Positions 51,656 to 60,218 of a stretch of DNA of 64,000 nucleotides are shown in pieces; the stretch's first letter is position 1; each line of letters begins with the position of its first letter. This stretch comes from Flavobacterium cerinum (GTDB taxonomy: Bacteria; Bacteroidota; Bacteroidia; Flavobacteriales; Flavobacteriaceae). Where the stretch lies: positions 2,046,001 through 2,110,000 of the forward strand of contig NZ_CP101751.1 in NCBI RefSeq assembly GCF_024496085.1, given 5' to 3'. Under the pieces are notes generated by a model that saw nothing but the letters and a program-made list of their open reading frames with translations, was not told the origin of the DNA and searched no databases. The translations under genes and the position numbers were made by a program.

Positions 51656-52312
51656 ATGTTTAAAAAGATTTTAATTGCCGAAGATTTCGATACCGTTAAT
51701 TTAGGGGTAAAACAAATGTTGGAAGAGCTTGTCTCGGAAGATAGTATTCACCATGTTCAGTATTGCGATGATGCATTGCTGAAAGTAAAAAGAGCCAAAA
51801 TCGATCAGGAACCGTTTGACTTATTGATCAGTGATTTGTCATTTGTCGAAAATAAATTCCGGGACAATAAACTGAATTCCGGAGAAGAGCTTATTGAAGC
51901 CGTACGCCGTGAGCAACCGGACATCAAAGTGATTGTATATTCGGTCGAAACAAAACCGTATGTAATTAAAGGTCTGCTGGAAGAATTGGATTGTGATGCC
52001 TATATCAATAAAAGCAGAGAAAGCATCCGGGAATTAAAACAAGCCATCAAAACGATTTATAATAGCGACGAAAAATTTGTATCGCCGGAGTTAAAATACG
52101 GTAAAGCCGATTGCGAGCTTGATGAAATAGACGAATTGGATATCCAGATCATTCTGCTATTGTCGAAAGGGTTTGATCAGGGCGAAATTGCCGATGATAT
52201 GCATTATAGTAAGAGTAGTATTGAAAAGCGGATTAATCGGTTGAAAACATCATTAAAAGCTAAAAATAATCCGCATCTGGTTTCGATCTCAAAAGATCTC
52301 GGATTAATTTAA
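51656..52312 (+). CDS. NarL/LuxR-type response regulator
   Basis: A 218-residue response regulator: receiver domain with acidic pocket (IAEDFD) and phospho-acceptor Asp60 (LLISDLSF), then a LuxR-type HTH (DEIDELDIQIILLLSKGFDQGEIADDMHYSKSSIEKRINRLKTSLKAKN). Partner of the TPR kinase directly upstream. Confidence 0.93.
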   Translation: MFKKILIAEDFDTVNLGVKQMLEELVSEDSIHHVQYCDDALLKVKRAKIDQEPFDLLISDLSFVENKFRDNKLNSGEELIEAVRREQPDIKVIVYSVETKPYVIKGLLEELDCDAYINKSRESIRELKQAIKTIYNSDEKFVSPELKYGKADCELDEIDELDIQIILLLSKGFDQGEIADDMHYSKSSIEKRINRLKTSLKAKNNPHLVSISKDLGLI

Positions 52313-52330
52313 CCCGGATGAGTCGAATAA

Positions 52331-52360
52331 AGCACCTCTTAATAGGAGGTGTTTTTTTTT
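52331..52360 (+). terminator. Intrinsic terminator after response regulator
   Basis: The stem CACCTC/GAGGTG with a 7-nt loop is followed by nine T residues. Confidence 0.88.
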
Positions 52361-52382
52361 GAATCGGTCCGGATGCTTTTAC

Positions 52383-52423
52383 GTAAAACCGTAATGGATT
52401 CGTTTTACATCAGTTTAGTTTTG
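52383..52423 (+). promoter_or_regulatory. Promoter region of secreted nuclease cassette
   Basis: TAGTTTTG (52416-52423) is an exact TAnnTTTG match 34 bases before the first ATG. GTAAAAC (52383-52389) and GTTTTAC (52402-52408) form a 7-bp inverted repeat over the expected -33 region, a possible operator. Confidence 0.45.
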
Positions 52424-52457
52424 GAAAGTAAAAATGGTAACCACCTAAAAACAAACG

Positions 52458-52952
52458 ATGATGAAACATTTTCTTTTTTCCTGCTTATTATTACTGACAA
52501 TAAACAGTGTTCGGGCGCAACACAATACAACAAAACTTCTGGCTTCCTGCTGTGATAAAGGAAGCAGAGGTTGCACGGGATCCGATTATTGTACGGCCTG
52601 TACGAATTGTTCCGGATGTAAACACTGTTCGAACGGAGGTTCTTGCGGCGTTTGCAGAGATAGAAGTCCGGAAGTAGTCGAATATAAAAGAAAAGAGAAA
52701 AAAACGCCTACCGGCTCTAAGGTGAAAACGGTAACCATAACCCGTACACCCTCATTTTACAGCGGACAGCCCATTTTTATAACCACAATGTTTATTACAC
52801 TCAGAGAAGGTCCCGGTAACCATTACAAAATATTGGAAACCGTGAAAAAGGGAGAAAGGATTATCTTTCAGGAAAAACGGAAACCCTGGATTAAAGTTAA
52901 AGCCGAAAAAACAGGAACAATAGGCTATGTTCATCAGGACGTCTTAGAATAG
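52458..52952 (+). CDS. Secreted Cys-rich protein with SH3-like domain
   Basis: A 164-residue exported protein (signal peptide to about residue 20, VRA). Residues 31-66 hold ten Cys in a compact pattern (CC, CTACTNCSGCKHC, CGVC), suggesting dense disulfides or metal binding. The C-terminal part (about 105-164) is a bacterial SH3 domain (LREGPGNHYKILETVKKGERIIF, WIKVKAEKTGTIGYVHQDVLE), usually a peptidoglycan or protein binder. Two bases separate it from the nuclease gene. Start may be the first or second ATG. Confidence 0.8.
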   Translation: MMKHFLFSCLLLLTINSVRAQHNTTKLLASCCDKGSRGCTGSDYCTACTNCSGCKHCSNGGSCGVCRDRSPEVVEYKRKEKKTPTGSKVKTVTITRTPSFYSGQPIFITTMFITLREGPGNHYKILETVKKGERIIFQEKRKPWIKVKAEKTGTIGYVHQDVLE

Positions 52953-52954
52953 CA

Positions 52955-53761
52955 ATGATAAAAAAGTTATTATTTTTAGCAATACTGCTACTTTACACTT
53001 GTATTCTTTCAGCCCAGATAAAATTGTGCAGCTGGAATTTATCGGATTTCGGAAAAAGCAAGAATAACAAAACAATAGCCTTTATTGCCAATACGATCCG
53101 GGATTATGATGTGGTTGCCGTTCAGGAAGTAGTAGCCGGATATGGAGGAACACAGGCTGTAGCCCGGTTAGCGGCTGAACTTAATCGTAAAGGAAGCAAA
53201 TGGGATTATGCAGTTAGTGAACCGACATCAGGATCGTCTTATAAAACCGAACGCTATGCTTTTCTGTGGAAAACGGCAAGAGTACGAAAGATAAAAGTCT
53301 GGCTTGAAAAAGAGTACAAGACGGATATCGATCGGGAACCTTATTACGGAACATTTACCAGTAAAGGGAAAGAATTTACAGTGGTTAATTTCCATGCTAT
53401 CACGAAAAGTAGCCAACCGGAGACGGAGATCAAGCATTTTAAAAAGCTACCGGCAAACTATCCGAACTGTAATTTGATATTCGCAGGCGATTTCAATTGT
53501 CCGCAACAACATACGGTTTTTAATCCGTTAAAAGGAATGGGATTTCAGCCGGTTTTTCGGAATCAGAAAACAACATTAAAACAGCATTGTATACAACAGG
53601 AATGTCTGGCTTCCGAATTTGATAATATCTTTTATCAGACAAAAAAAGTCCGATTGATCGATAAAAAAGCACATCTCTTTTTTCAGGAATTTGAAAGTCT
53701 GAATTGGGCGCGGAAAGTATCCGATCATATCCCAATCGGATTTAGCTTTTTGCTTTTGTAA
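52955..53761 (+). CDS. Secreted endonuclease/exonuclease/phosphatase (EEP) enzyme
   Basis: A 268-residue EEP-fold hydrolase (DNase I-like) with signal peptide (to about residue 20, SAQ). Active-site elements: Asn28 (CSWNLSDFG), Glu58 (VAVQEV), the NFHAITKS segment, FAGDFNCP (Asp/Asn) and Asp257-His258 (SDHIPIGF). It likely cuts nucleic acid outside the cytoplasm. It is the middle gene of a three-gene secreted cassette, with the Cys-rich SH3 protein before and a Cys/His-tailed lipoprotein after. Confidence 0.88.
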   Translation: MIKKLLFLAILLLYTCILSAQIKLCSWNLSDFGKSKNNKTIAFIANTIRDYDVVAVQEVVAGYGGTQAVARLAAELNRKGSKWDYAVSEPTSGSSYKTERYAFLWKTARVRKIKVWLEKEYKTDIDREPYYGTFTSKGKEFTVVNFHAITKSSQPETEIKHFKKLPANYPNCNLIFAGDFNCPQQHTVFNPLKGMGFQPVFRNQKTTLKQHCIQQECLASEFDNIFYQTKKVRLIDKKAHLFFQEFESLNWARKVSDHIPIGFSFLLL

Positions 53762-53794
53762 TTGTAAAGAAGAATAATCCACTAATTATAGCTT

Positions 53795-54298
53795 ATGAAA
53801 ACAAAATTACTGCATTACGCCCTGTGTATGCTCCTCACGGTAGCTTGTCAGGAGAAAGAATTACTGTTAAATCAGGAACCGGAATATAAACCGGCCGGCA
53901 TTATGACAACTCCTTCCAGTGTTGCCATTATTAATGAACCGGATACGGGTTGGGATGGCGATTATTGTGCTACAATATCAATTAACGACCTGGAGGAGAA
54001 AAGTATTTCCAGTGAAAATCTGATCATTAAAGTCGCAAAAGGATACCTTAAGGAAATCAAAAATGAAGATCGTACTGTTATACAGGATTTTAAAGATGTT
54101 TTTTTTAATGAAGACGGATATACGGAATTTCAAACCCACGGAAAAGAATACCGGATTAACATTAAAGCATCACAGGAAGATTGCTTTAGCGGCGAATTAA
54201 AAGGATTCTCAGTTCAGTGCAACGGAAAAACACAAAAAGGGAAACGCTGTAAGAATAAAACACTCAGCGGAAAGTATTGCTGGCACCATAGAGAATAA
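53795..54298 (+). CDS. Lipoprotein with C-terminal Cys/His motif (DUF5763-like)
   Basis: A 167-residue protein with lipobox-like Cys18 (TVAC). Residues about 45-140 show no family that I recognise. The C-terminal 27 residues carry QCNGKTQKGKRCKNKTLSGKYCWHH (Cys142, Cys152, Cys162, His164/165), the short C-x9-C-x9-C-x-H motif seen at the ends of various Bacteroidota secreted proteins, likely a small zinc knuckle. It follows the EEP nuclease by 33 bases and may bind nucleic acid or the nuclease. Confidence 0.7.
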   Translation: MKTKLLHYALCMLLTVACQEKELLLNQEPEYKPAGIMTTPSSVAIINEPDTGWDGDYCATISINDLEEKSISSENLIIKVAKGYLKEIKNEDRTVIQDFKDVFFNEDGYTEFQTHGKEYRINIKASQEDCFSGELKGFSVQCNGKTQKGKRCKNKTLSGKYCWHHRE

Positions 54299-54609
54299 CC
54301 GGTTTGTAAGGATTATAACATCGTTAAAAGCACTTTTTATAAAGAATGCGATTAATTTGAGTTCGTTTTGACTTGTTTTTACAGGTTGATGGCTGCCATT
54401 TTAAGACCGGATTTTATAGAAAGTGTTTTTTTTATCTTAAAAAATACAAAGAAATCTAATGTATTGTATTACTTGTAGTTTTCCTGTTAATAATCGTTAA
54501 AATTATGTTTTTTTTAAGTTTGTCAGTGTTTGCATTTTGTAAATTTGTTTTTAGGGGATGAAGTTATAACACTTCATTATTGAGCAAATTACAATCTACG
54601 ATTTTCATA
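54299..54609 (+). promoter_or_regulatory. 311-bp intergenic region with promoter for PAS gene
   Basis: No gene is seen. TTTG (54519-54522), 17-base spacer and TAAATTTG (54540-54547) match both Bacteroidota promoter elements well. Just downstream ATGAAGT/ACTTCAT (54558-54577) forms a 7-bp inverted repeat that would lie at the start of the transcript. ATG is at 54610. Confidence 0.55.
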
Positions 54610-55290
54610 ATGCAAAAGAGTATAAAGGATCTTCGAATCTTGCTGGACAAGAATTCGGACGATAGCAATTTTAATATTATTTCTTCGATCACAGACATTA
54701 AAGGAACCATTATCTATGCCAACCAGAAATTTTGTGAAATTTCCAAGTATGAGGAAAGGGAACTGATTGGCGAAAACCATAGCTTACTCAATTCCGGGCA
54801 TCACCAAAAAACGTTTTTTAAAGCGATGTGGAAAACCATCGGAAACGGAAACGTATGGGAAGGTGAGATCAAAAACAAAGCGAAAGACGGTAGTTTTTAT
54901 TGGGTATATTCCATTATTTTTCCGGTTTTTGACACCAATAATAAAATTACGCAATACTTCTCCATCCGGGTTCCGATCGATGAAAAGAAAAAACTGGACG
55001 AACAACGCGAAAAAAGAATCCGGCGACTCGAAAAAATACTGTTTAAAATATCCCATGAAGTACGACAACCGGTAACTCAGATTTTAGGGGTTTCCGATTT
55101 GTTAAAAGAAACGCAATTGAATCAGGACGAATTACAAATGCTGATTGAGGGAATGAAAGAATCGGCCGATTTATTAAACTTATATACCCGCGAACTCAAT
55201 CAGTATGTTCATAAGATGAAAACCGAAGAGTATGAACTGTTATTATCGGATTACGAAAATCCCGTTCTACCGGCCGGTACCGGACAATAG
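54610..55290 (+). CDS. PAS-HisKA protein lacking an ATPase domain
   Basis: A 226-residue cytoplasmic protein: one PAS domain (about 20-123; ITDIKGTIIYANQKFCEISKYEERELIGENHSLLNSG, DGSFYWVYSIIFPVFD), a short coiled coil, and a HisKA-like dimerisation helix with His149 (LFKISHEVRQPVTQILGVSDLL). It stops about 75 residues later with no N, G1 or G2 boxes of a HATPase. So it cannot phosphorylate itself by the usual route and may act as a phosphotransfer or scaffold protein. A response regulator follows 80 bases later. The start at 54610 is preferred over 54580. Confidence 0.85.
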   Translation: MQKSIKDLRILLDKNSDDSNFNIISSITDIKGTIIYANQKFCEISKYEERELIGENHSLLNSGHHQKTFFKAMWKTIGNGNVWEGEIKNKAKDGSFYWVYSIIFPVFDTNNKITQYFSIRVPIDEKKKLDEQREKRIRRLEKILFKISHEVRQPVTQILGVSDLLKETQLNQDELQMLIEGMKESADLLNLYTRELNQYVHKMKTEEYELLLSDYENPVLPAGTGQ

Positions 55291-55370
55291 AGCGGCCTTG
55301 ATTGGTACGGTTCGGATTACAAACGGAATAAAAAAAAATATATCTTTGTAAGATAACCAATCCCCATCCG

Positions 55371-56015
55371 ATGACAGCTGAATATAATATACTAATTGCC
55401 GATGACCATAGTGTCGTACGACAAGGGGTGTCACTCATCCTGAAATATTCACTGCCTGATATCAGTATTGTCCAAACCGATACACTAAATGGGATTTTAG
55501 AAAAAGTAGCAGTAACTGCTTTTGATTTGATCATTTTAGATATCAATCTACCCGGCGGCAATAATGTCTCCATGATCGAAAAAATCCGAACAATAAGTCC
55601 GGAAGTCAAAATACTGATGTTTTCGGCTTTTGAAGAAGAAGTGTATGCTATGCGTTACCTTAATTCAGGAGCTAACGGTTACCTGAATAAACTAGGGAAT
55701 GAAGATGAGGTTGTAGAAGCGGTTAAAAAAGTATTGACAACCGGGAAATATATCAGTGACAATCTGAAAGATAAATTGATCAATGATTTATTAAATAACG
55801 TCTCGCAAGCGAGTCCGCTTGAGCGTCTTTCGAATAGGGAACTTGAAATTAGCCGGTTATTGGTTAACGGTTACGGAAGTCTTGAAATCGCCAATCATCT
55901 GAATATTCAAATGTCTACGGTAAGTACCTATAAAAGCAGGATTTTTGAAAAACTGGATATTAAAAGTGTGGTTTCGCTGGTTGATCTTTTTAAACTTTAC
56001 GAAGAAAACAGCTAA
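55371..56015 (+). CDS. NarL/LuxR-type response regulator
   Basis: A 214-residue response regulator: receiver with acidic pair (IADDHS), Asp57 (LIILDINLPGG), and a LuxR HTH (LSNRELEISRLLVNGYGSLEIANHLNIQMSTVSTYKSRIFEKLDI). It lies after the PAS-HisKA gene and its 3' end overlaps that of the convergent propeller kinase by four bases. Either could be the partner. Confidence 0.93.
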   Translation: MTAEYNILIADDHSVVRQGVSLILKYSLPDISIVQTDTLNGILEKVAVTAFDLIILDINLPGGNNVSMIEKIRTISPEVKILMFSAFEEEVYAMRYLNSGANGYLNKLGNEDEVVEAVKKVLTTGKYISDNLKDKLINDLLNNVSQASPLERLSNRELEISRLLVNGYGSLEIANHLNIQMSTVSTYKSRIFEKLDIKSVVSLVDLFKLYEENS

Positions 56016-59000
56016 TACTGTTTTAATGTCAGGGTAATAGCCGTTCCTTTATTTTGTTCACTTTCAATCGCAATTTCTCCGTCAACCAGATTAAGCAACT
56101 CTATAATGATATGAAAGCCAATTCCTTTTGTAAATTGTTTTTCATAGTTTTCTGATTTCATTTTTTGCGAAAGCGATTGGTAGTATTCCAACATTTCAGG
56201 ACGCATTCCGCTACCGGTGTCAACCAATCTTATATGAACATAGCCGTTATTACATAGCGCACTAAAACGAATAGTACCGTTTACCGTATTTTTAATCGCA
56301 TTATCAAGCAAATTATGAATGATAATGGTAAAAAGCTGTTGGTTCAGGTTCAGATAAATTCGGTCGGAAACAGTGTTTTCAAGAACATTTCGTTTTGACT
56401 TTGCAATCGGATCAAATAGTTTAATTTTTTCATTGATCAAATTGTATAAACTAAAGGATTCATTCTGGAGATTATCTTTATTCAGGTAAATTTTAGAGTA
56501 TTCCAGTAAATTGTTTACAAAATGAAACAGTTCAAAGGATGAGGTATACATCGTTTTGATATTCTCCTGGAAATCCGGATTGTCGCGGTCCAGGTTTTCA
56601 TATAGATATTTTCCGGTCAACGCCATATATTTTAGCGGACTCTTGATATCGTGCGTAATCGAACCGATCAGTCTTTTATGCGAATGAATCTGTTCGCTCA
56701 GATCGGCTTGTGTCTGAGTAAGTGCTGTAATCGTACTTTTTAATTCGGCTGTACGAAGGGAAACATTTCGTTCCAGTAACAGATTTTGCTGGCGGATGTA
56801 TTGGGTACGCTGACGGAATCCGTAATACAAAAGTAAAGATGCACCTAAAATAACCAGACTTTTAAACCAAATCGTTTGCCAGAAAGCAGGAGGAACAATA
56901 ATTGTGATGGTTTTATAATCATATTTCGATTCGAAACCGTTTAATTTTCGAGCCGTTAACCGATATTCACCGGGGGAGAGAGTCGTATAGGAAATCGTAT
57001 AGTTTTCGGTGGTTTTGGTCCAATACGGATTGACTTCATTGCCTTCCAGTTTAACTTCGATATTCAGGTTTTCGGGATTTCCGTAAAACGGACTGTTAAA
57101 GGAGATGACAACGCGCCCGAATCCTCTGTTTAATTGAAGAGTATCATTAAAAAAAACGGGACGATCATCAATTCGCGCTTCATTGCTATAGATAGGTGCC
57201 GTTGGTAAAATAGGAGTGACGTTTTTACTGTCAAAATAAGTAAGGCCTTCAAAGGAAGGTAATGCAATATAACCGTTTGGTAAATTAGTAGCACACGGGA
57301 AACATCCGCCGTTAAATTCATTGGTGCTAAAACCGGAATTTTTATCGTAATAATGATAATATACTGTCTGCCGTTTTTTATCGGCATAATCCAACAGGTT
57401 TTGTTTTGAAGCCTGGAACAACCCCTTGTTGGTCGGAATCCAGATAAACCCTTTTTGATCTTCTGCAACACAATGTGCCGAACGGATATATTTGTTTTTA
57501 TCGAACGGGAAATGAGTAGTGCCTTTTCCGTCCCGAATCAGAAATAAACCGTTGTTATAGGTACAGATCCAAATGTTTTTAGCATCGGAACTATTGATTC
57601 CGCGAACAAACGATTCGTTTACAACCGTATTTTTAGTGATATATTTATTATCGATATCCAAATGATATAATCCGGATGGCGATCCGATAATTACGGTATT
57701 CTGATTTGTTTTATAAATACTACAGGGTGAAAAATTTAGATTAGTGATTACGGGAATTAATTTGGGAGCTTTAGCATTGGGATCAATTTTATAGATTTCC
57801 CCTTTTTTATAGGTCTTACTGTCGGTTGTTCCAATCCAGATCATACCGTCCGGAGCTTTGTAAACCGCGCTCATAAAATAATTTAATGTCCAATGATCAA
57901 ATTTAGTGTAACCGGATTCTTTTTTATAGCGGTACAAATCCCGGATATCAAGCGTCCATAAATCGCCGTTATTGTCCATTATGGAGTAAAACTTATTGGT
58001 TTTAACCGGCTGTTTTAAATGTCGTATAGCGCCTTTGTAATCAATAATCTGATCGGTTCCGGTTAATACACTGGTCGAGTCAAACAATACATTAGAATAG
58101 ACAACCGGATCTTTTTCATCGACAAAATTTTTAAAAAAATTCTGTCGGATAATCGTAAAACCCTTAGTAAGGCTACCCAGATAGAGAATTCTTAGCTTAG
58201 CATCATAATAAATGGCACAAACTTTATTTTGAATAATATCGAATCCGGACAATACTTCGATTTTATGCAATCCGGTTTTATCGGCAGAAAGAAAATAGAG
58301 TTTTTTATCGGCATATAAAAAAGCCTGATCGATGGCATTGTTAATATAAATATCGCCGCTTTCTTTTGGCGGATTATCCAGTGCGATAGGAATCAGTTTT
58401 TGAGGAGTAACCTCAAAATAGGAAGCTTTACTTTTTAGATAGAGTATATTATTAAGGATAAAAAACCGGGAGTCCATGTCGAGCTTATGAGCGTAACGAT
58501 TGATCACCTTTTTGGTAGTTGCGGAATAATAACGAATACTATCCGGAGAAATCTGAAAAACTTTATCACGGATTAGAATATCATAACGGCGATAATATTT
58601 AAAAAACTCCGATGATATTTGTACATTATTACCAAACAAACGACCGATTTCATTTAACGGATGAATATCTTTTCCGTCTTTATAATAGAGTTTCGGGTTT
58701 TGTTCGATCTTTAAAATCTGGCCGAGATCATTGCTGATATAATTACCGTCCTGATGATACGTTTTTTTTATAAACTTCATCCGGTTAGACTTTAGTCCTT
58801 TTACATTATCACTATTATATACTTTAAACTGTTGTCCGTCGAAACGAACCAGACCGTCTTCGGTAGCCAGCCAGATAAAGCCGTGTTGATCCGGGACTAT
58901 CGATTTTACACTATTTTGAGGAAGCTCTCCGTTATCAGAGGTATACCATTTATAAGTATGTTCCTGTTGCCCGAATGCCGGTAAATAGCTGATTAATAAG

Positions 59001-59029
59001 AGTAATGTTAAACGGAGAAAAGTATTCAT
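56012..59029 (-). CDS. Two-component propeller sensor histidine kinase
   Basis: A 1005-residue hybrid-like sensor. Signal peptide; periplasmic regulator-propeller repeats (about 25-620, e.g. GFIWLATEDGLVRFDG, GMIWIGTTDS, GFIWIPTNKGLF) forming likely two seven-bladed propellers; a Y_Y_Y domain (about 640-725); one membrane helix (about 735-752); coiled coil; HisKA with His793 (SITHDIKSPLKY); HATPase (NLLDNAIKN, DTGSGM, GKGIGFHI-like). Unlike classical HTCS proteins it has no receiver or AraC domain, so a separate regulator is needed, possibly the convergent LuxR-type gene. HTCS relatives sense oligosaccharides; the ligand here is unknown. Confidence 0.92.
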   Translation of the reverse strand: MNTFLRLTLLLLISYLPAFGQQEHTYKWYTSDNGELPQNSVKSIVPDQHGFIWLATEDGLVRFDGQQFKVYNSDNVKGLKSNRMKFIKKTYHQDGNYISNDLGQILKIEQNPKLYYKDGKDIHPLNEIGRLFGNNVQISSEFFKYYRRYDILIRDKVFQISPDSIRYYSATTKKVINRYAHKLDMDSRFFILNNILYLKSKASYFEVTPQKLIPIALDNPPKESGDIYINNAIDQAFLYADKKLYFLSADKTGLHKIEVLSGFDIIQNKVCAIYYDAKLRILYLGSLTKGFTIIRQNFFKNFVDEKDPVVYSNVLFDSTSVLTGTDQIIDYKGAIRHLKQPVKTNKFYSIMDNNGDLWTLDIRDLYRYKKESGYTKFDHWTLNYFMSAVYKAPDGMIWIGTTDSKTYKKGEIYKIDPNAKAPKLIPVITNLNFSPCSIYKTNQNTVIIGSPSGLYHLDIDNKYITKNTVVNESFVRGINSSDAKNIWICTYNNGLFLIRDGKGTTHFPFDKNKYIRSAHCVAEDQKGFIWIPTNKGLFQASKQNLLDYADKKRQTVYYHYYDKNSGFSTNEFNGGCFPCATNLPNGYIALPSFEGLTYFDSKNVTPILPTAPIYSNEARIDDRPVFFNDTLQLNRGFGRVVISFNSPFYGNPENLNIEVKLEGNEVNPYWTKTTENYTISYTTLSPGEYRLTARKLNGFESKYDYKTITIIVPPAFWQTIWFKSLVILGASLLLYYGFRQRTQYIRQQNLLLERNVSLRTAELKSTITALTQTQADLSEQIHSHKRLIGSITHDIKSPLKYMALTGKYLYENLDRDNPDFQENIKTMYTSSFELFHFVNNLLEYSKIYLNKDNLQNESFSLYNLINEKIKLFDPIAKSKRNVLENTVSDRIYLNLNQQLFTIIIHNLLDNAIKNTVNGTIRFSALCNNGYVHIRLVDTGSGMRPEMLEYYQSLSQKMKSENYEKQFTKGIGFHIIIELLNLVDGEIAIESEQNKGTAITLTLKQY

Positions 59030-59111
59030 AGGAACGTTTAAAAAACCGGACTATTTTTAGATACGTCGGGAAAGGTTCAATATTACAAAAAAATAAACAA
59101 GATCGGACGAC

Positions 59112-59136
59112 TATTTTTGTAGAAATAATTCTACAA
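59112..59136 (+). promoter_or_regulatory. Perfect dyad with -7 box upstream of tandem AraC genes
   Basis: TATTTTTG (59112-59119) fits the -7 consensus on the plus strand. It overlaps TTGTAGAA-ATAA-TTCTACAA (59117-59136), a perfect 8-bp inverted repeat with 4-base spacer. It lies between the propeller kinase (start 59029, minus) and the AraC gene (59260, plus). Confidence 0.4.
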
Positions 59137-59259
59137 GATGTAATAAAGAATCGTTACAGTAAAATCTCTTTTTAGTTCAGATATTTGTATTCCCCAAATT
59201 TTAGAATTGATACCGGTTTATAATCTAATCAAAATACAATCAATCCTAAATAAAACATT

Positions 59260-60207
59260 ATGTATATCAAAATATTGTTTGATAATGCCCGGCTAAAAGG
59301 TGTTTTAAAGCTTATTTTAATATTGTCAATTGTACACCTTGCTTGTTTCTACTCCAATTTACGTGCACCTTTCGGATTGTTATACGGTCCGTTATTGTTG
59401 TTAATTGTCAGAAAAATGGAGGCAAGAAGATTCTGGATGCATATTCTGCCTTTCTTCCTGTTTAGCTGTTTGTATCTGGCTTTTACAATAGATGCAGCTG
59501 TTTTAGGAGGTTGGCAACGTTATTATGCCGCTTATCTGATTGTACTGGCAGTTTCGCTGTTTTCGTATGCTTTGACTATATCAATGATCAATAGCGTTAA
59601 AAACAATACAGCTTCGGATGCGGATAAAGAGTTTATACAATTATTATTGTATGGCTGTTATTTTGCGGCCATATTGGTCACTTTATTAGCGATTCGTATC
59701 GGATTAGGTATTCTGGATTTTGGTTTTGATCCGGTTTCGATGTTGTTTTTTCAGTTAGGGATCTTTATCGTATTGATTTGTATGTTTCTGGTATTTTCCG
59801 GAAAAAAAGAAAAAGGAAGAATAAAACAAAAAAACAGAACAGGAATTACGGGATTGGATGATTCGGTTTCTACACTGTACATAGAAACACTCGAAAAATG
59901 TGTAAGGGAAACCGATATATATCGTAATCCGGATATTTCACTGGAAATGTTATCCGTCGAAACAACGATTCCGAAACATCATTTGTCGCAATTGTTAAAC
60001 GGATATCTGGGGAAAAATTTTTATCAGTATATAGCCGAATTACGGATTGAATATGCGTTAACCCGACTACAAAATGATTCCGGAATTAAGATTGAATCAT
60101 TGGCTTATGATTGCGGATTTAATTCGAAAACATCTTTTAACCGCTATTTTAAAGAATACACCGGTTGTCTGCCATCCTATTATAAGACAAAAGTACAACA
60201 CTTATAA
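59260..60207 (+). CDS. Membrane-anchored AraC-type regulator (first of pair)
   Basis: A 315-residue protein with about six membrane helices (residues about 12-185) followed by a cytoplasmic AraC-type double HTH (about 210-312: NPDISLEMLSVETTIPKHHLSQLLNGYLGKNFYQYIAELRI, IESLAYDCGFNSKTSFNRYFKEYTGCLPSYYK). Such membrane-bound AraC proteins occur in Bacteroidota; the membrane part may sense a lipid or small ligand. The next gene, 11 bases later, is a paralogue. Confidence 0.88.
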   Translation: MYIKILFDNARLKGVLKLILILSIVHLACFYSNLRAPFGLLYGPLLLLIVRKMEARRFWMHILPFFLFSCLYLAFTIDAAVLGGWQRYYAAYLIVLAVSLFSYALTISMINSVKNNTASDADKEFIQLLLYGCYFAAILVTLLAIRIGLGILDFGFDPVSMLFFQLGIFIVLICMFLVFSGKKEKGRIKQKNRTGITGLDDSVSTLYIETLEKCVRETDIYRNPDISLEMLSVETTIPKHHLSQLLNGYLGKNFYQYIAELRIEYALTRLQNDSGIKIESLAYDCGFNSKTSFNRYFKEYTGCLPSYYKTKVQHL

Positions 60208-60218
60208 AAGGATATCCT

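Noticed and set aside
54299..54609. Hidden small gene in the 311-bp gap
   Set aside because: I found no frame with plausible start, composition and signals; the region is explained by the promoter and inverted repeat.
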